64,000 nt of DNA from positions 868,001 through 932,000 of the forward strand of contig CAWGLR010000003.1 of assembly GCA_963823565.1 (NCBI GenBank), given 5' to 3'. The notes under the pieces are model-generated. The model was given only the letters and a program-made list of their open reading frames with translations. It was not told the origin of the DNA and made no database searches. Below are positions 61,892 to 64,000 of this stretch, in pieces (position 1 is the first letter of the stretch; each line of letters begins with the position of its first letter). This DNA is from RHKX01 sp963823565 (GTDB lineage Bacteria; Actinomycetota; Thermoleophilia; Solirubrobacterales; 70-9). The translations under genes and the position numbers were made by a program.

Positions 61892-62961
61892 CCCGCGCCC
61901 TCCTCGAAGCCCTCGAGCGTCGTGCGCACCAGGGGCCCGATGGCCTCGAGGTCGTAGCCGCCCTCCTGGACGAGGGCCGTCGGCAGCCGCAGCGAGCCGA
62001 GCATGCGCCCGGCGCGGCGGTACCCGGCGTCGCTGATCTCGAAGGGGCTCTCGGGGTCCCCGGCCGCGGCATCGACGCCGAGCGCGACGACGAGGCCGCG
62101 CGCGCCGTTCGCCTTGGCCCAGGTGGCGAGCTCGTCCACCGCGGCCAGCCAGGGTCCGTCCGTGGTCGCCGGCGGCAGCGGGATGTTGCGGTTGGCCCCG
62201 TCGGCGTCGCCGGCGCCGCGCTCCTCGGCGAAGCCGGCGAAGTGCGGGAACCAGCCGGCGCCGGGGTCGATGTGGACCGAGCCGGTCAGCACGTCGCGGT
62301 CGCCGTAGAAGAGCGACTGCGTGCCGTTGCCGTGATGGGCGTCGACGTCGATGACCGCGATCGGGCCTCCCAGCCGGTCGCGAAGCCGGGCCGCGGCCGC
62401 GGCGGCGTTGTTCAGGTAGCAGGACCCGCCGACCGCCGAGCGCGTCGCATGGTGCCCCGGAGGGCGGCAGAGCGCGTAGGCCGCGCCGCCTCCCGTCGCG
62501 GCCAGCTCGGCTGCGGTCAGCGCGACGTCGAGTGCCGCGCGCGCCGCCTCCCAGGTGCCCGGCCCGATCAGCGTCATCGTGTCGTAGGCGTACCGACCCG
62601 CCCGCGCCGTCGTCGCCCGCGGCTCGCGCAGCGGCAGGCCCGCGAGCAGCTCCGGGTGCGGGAAGAGGTAGGGGACGACGCGGTCCTGGCCGGGATCGAG
62701 ATCGAGCCCGGCGGCGTGCCAGTCGTCCCACGCCGAGCGCAGCCACTCCGTCAGGCCTTCGTCGTGGAGCGCGAGCGCCTCCTCTTCGGTGAACGCGTCC
62801 TCCTCTCGCACGGTGGCTCCCGCGGCCTCGAGCTCGGCGCGGATGCGCTCGGCCCGCTCGGGGAGCTCGGTCCCGGGCGTGCGGACGCCGATCCAGACCT
62901 CGCCGCCGGGGACGTGGCGAGAGTGGAGCTCGCTCCAGACGACCGGCATCGAGAGGCCCAT
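61888..62961 (-). CDS. Histone deacetylase-family acetylpolyamine amidohydrolase-like protein
   Basis: A 357-residue zinc hydrolase of the arginase/deacetylase fold. CRPPGHHAT has the catalytic His pair, VIDVDAHHGNGTQ supplies Asp/His zinc ligands, and VVALGVDAAAGDPESPF the third ligand region. Bacterial members remove acetyl groups from polyamines or acetoin; with a polyamine-type operon elsewhere in the window an acetylpolyamine role is attractive but not proven. ATG 62961 is preceded by TAGCCT at exactly 6 nt on the minus strand. It is divergent from kdd. Confidence 0.87.
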   Translation of the reverse strand: MGLSMPVVWSELHSRHVPGGEVWIGVRTPGTELPERAERIRAELEAAGATVREEDAFTEEEALALHDEGLTEWLRSAWDDWHAAGLDLDPGQDRVVPYLFPHPELLAGLPLREPRATTARAGRYAYDTMTLIGPGTWEAARAALDVALTAAELAATGGGAAYALCRPPGHHATRSAVGGSCYLNNAAAAAARLRDRLGGPIAVIDVDAHHGNGTQSLFYGDRDVLTGSVHIDPGAGWFPHFAGFAEERGAGDADGANRNIPLPPATTDGPWLAAVDELATWAKANGARGLVVALGVDAAAGDPESPFEISDAGYRRAGRMLGSLRLPTALVQEGGYDLEAIGPLVRTTLEGFEEGAG

Positions 62962-62967
62962 GCCCCG

Positions 62968-62973
62968 AGGCTA
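62968..62973 (-). promoter_or_regulatory. -10 box of deacetylase-like gene (leaderless)
   Basis: TAGCCT on the minus strand, exactly 6 nt before ATG 62961. Confidence 0.5.
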
Positions 62974-63044
62974 ACCGGCGCCGCGCGCCCCGGCACTTGT
63001 CCGCTGTGGCTAAACATCCGTTCGGCTTTCCGCGCCCTGGCGCG

Positions 63045-63074
63045 TTGACGCCGCCCGCCGCGCCGCTCTAGGTT
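63045..63074 (+). promoter_or_regulatory. Promoter of kdd
   Basis: TTGACG (63045-63050), 18-nt spacer, TAGGTT (63069-63074). The start codon at 63090 lies about 15 nt beyond the -10 box, so the leader would be about 9 nt. An imperfect AAAC-ATCC-GTTC half-palindrome lies further upstream (about 63012-63023). Confidence 0.55.
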
Positions 63075-63089
63075 CCTAACGGTCGTTCA

Positions 63090-64000
63090 ATGGAGCAGGT
63101 CCTGGATGGGGAGATCAACGAGTCGCTCGGCGCCGATCGCGTCGTCGAGCCGAGCGGCGCGCTGCCGCAGCCCGCGTGGCGGCTCGACCCCACCGGTCCC
63201 GTACGCCCGCACGAGATCGAGATCGCCGTCGAGCGCATCTGCCTCGACTCGACCTCGCACCGGAACATCCGCGAAGGCTCCGGGGGCGACCCCTCCGCGA
63301 TGGCCGCGCGGATCCTCGAGATCGCCCGCGAGCGCGGCAAGGTGCACAACCCCGTGACCGGATCGGGCGGTGTCCTCGTCGGCACCGTCACCGCAGCCGG
63401 GGGCGCCTACCCCGATCCGCCCGCACGGGGCACGCCGATCGTCGGCCTCGCCTCGCTTTCGCTGACCCCGCTCGAGATCGAGGAGATCCTGTCCGTCGAT
63501 CCCGGCTCGGCCCAGGTCGAGGTTCGCGGCACCGCCTACCTGCCCGAGCGGGCGCCGTGGGGCCTGCTGCCCGCCGACCTGCCGCTGGACCTCGCGCTCG
63601 CGGTCTACGACGTCTACGCCGCCGCATCCCACACCCGCGACCTGACCCCGACCGGGGGAACCGTCTGCGTGCTCGGGGCCGGGCACGGCGGCAAGATGGC
63701 GCTCGCGGCCGCCCGCGACGCCGATCCGGCCGCGACCCTGGTCGCCGTCGATGCCGATCCCGAGGCGGTCGCGCTCGTTCGCGACCTCGGGCTCTGCGAC
63801 ATCGGCGTCCACGCCGACCTCGGCGATCCGCTCGCCGCCGCCGCGAAGGTCCGCGCCGCGGGCGCCGGGCCGGCCGACCTCAGCGTCCACGTGGTCAACG
63901 CGGCCGGGTGCGAGCCCGCTGCGATCGTCCTCACGGCCGACGACGGAACGCTGCTCCTCTACTCGATGGCGACGAGCTTCCAGACCTCGGCCCTCACCGC
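63090..64000 (+). CDS. kdd: L-erythro-3,5-diaminohexanoate dehydrogenase (3' end outside window)
   Basis: 303 codons are visible before the right edge. The N-terminus matches Kdd of lysine-fermenting bacteria: DRVVEPSGALPQP, RGKVHNPVTGSGG, LASLSLTPLEIEEI, LPLDLALAVYDVYAA, and the NAD-binding VCVLGAGHGGKMAL. The enzyme oxidatively deaminates 3,5-diaminohexanoate to 5-amino-3-oxohexanoate with NAD+ in the lysine degradation pathway via beta-lysine. Its partners (lysine 2,3-aminomutase, beta-lysine 5,6-aminomutase) would be expected downstream, beyond the window. Confidence 0.9.
   Translation, partial: MEQVLDGEINESLGADRVVEPSGALPQPAWRLDPTGPVRPHEIEIAVERICLDSTSHRNIREGSGGDPSAMAARILEIARERGKVHNPVTGSGGVLVGTVTAAGGAYPDPPARGTPIVGLASLSLTPLEIEEILSVDPGSAQVEVRGTAYLPERAPWGLLPADLPLDLALAVYDVYAAASHTRDLTPTGGTVCVLGAGHGGKMALAAARDADPAATLVAVDADPEAVALVRDLGLCDIGVHADLGDPLAAAAKVRAAGAGPADLSVHVVNAAGCEPAAIVLTADDGTLLLYSMATSFQTSALT

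Overview
The window is very GC-rich (about 70%) bacterial chromosome, densely packed, with many GTG/TTG starts, 4-nt GTGA/ATGA stop-start overlaps and many apparently leaderless promoters. Gene content (hrcA-dnaJ-prmA...phoH-ybeY-era cluster, LuxR regulators, PspC proteins, LysM/M15 endopeptidase, hisI-hisE fusion, kdd) suggests an actinobacterium, most plausibly of the Thermoleophilia (Solirubrobacterales-like). That assignment is inference; no rRNA or tRNA is present to confirm it. No CRISPR array, insertion sequence or prophage is visible. The mobile-type features are one intein and one dispersed short repeat family.

Layout. 1-4.9 kb: a PAP2 phosphatase cut by the left edge, small proteins, a zinc alcohol dehydrogenase plus metallo-beta-lactamase-fold hydrolase, and a two-subunit MaoC hydratase; three copies of a 70-bp double-hairpin repeat lie between these genes. 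4.9-13.6 kb: heat-shock/translation housekeeping block (hrcA, dnaJ, prmA, murI, yqeY-like, phoH with a class 3 intein, ybeY, acetyltransferase, era). 13.7-19.4 kb: permease, glutamine-synthetase-like ligase, class I amidotransferase-type hydrolase and aldehyde dehydrogenase, which together read as a polyamine (gamma-glutamylation) catabolic operon, then a mug-type DNA glycosylase. 19.5-31.8 kb: SDR, hisIE, trpEGDC, then an intervening MalT/LuxR-type regulator (minus strand) and HtrA-type protease, then trpF-trpB-trpA; trpB carries a single-base frameshift.

31.9-41.2 kb: small membrane protein, phosphofructokinase, DCC protein, orphan periplasmic binding protein, TIGR01777 epimerase, ACT-malic enzyme, SDR, glyoxalase and polA. 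41.3-44.5 kb: PspC/LiaF-like protein, small membrane protein, PspC-histidine kinase and LuxR response regulator in one translationally coupled unit. 44.5-46.6 kb: an ECF sigma factor with its own transmembrane segment and long low-complexity tail, next to a secreted Asp-rich calcium-repeat protein; the two genes share a promoter-like motif and tail motifs, making this the best candidate here for an undescribed signalling unit. 46.6-59.4 kb: transporter, FAD reductase, rpsA, coaE, lytic transglycosylase, DoxX protein (with the fourth double-hairpin repeat), AbiEi/DUF559 protein, uvrB, secreted protein, DivIVA-like coiled coil protein and uvrA with a LexA-type operator. 59.5-64 kb: small protein, LysM/M15 peptidase, unknown protein, hexapeptide acyltransferase, acetylpolyamine amidohydrolase-like deacetylase and the start of kdd (lysine fermentation), cut by the right edge.

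Two recurring sequence signals tie the window together: TAnnnT hexamers placed exactly 6 nt before the start codon of at least a dozen genes (leaderless transcription), and GC-rich, U-less hairpins at gene ends.
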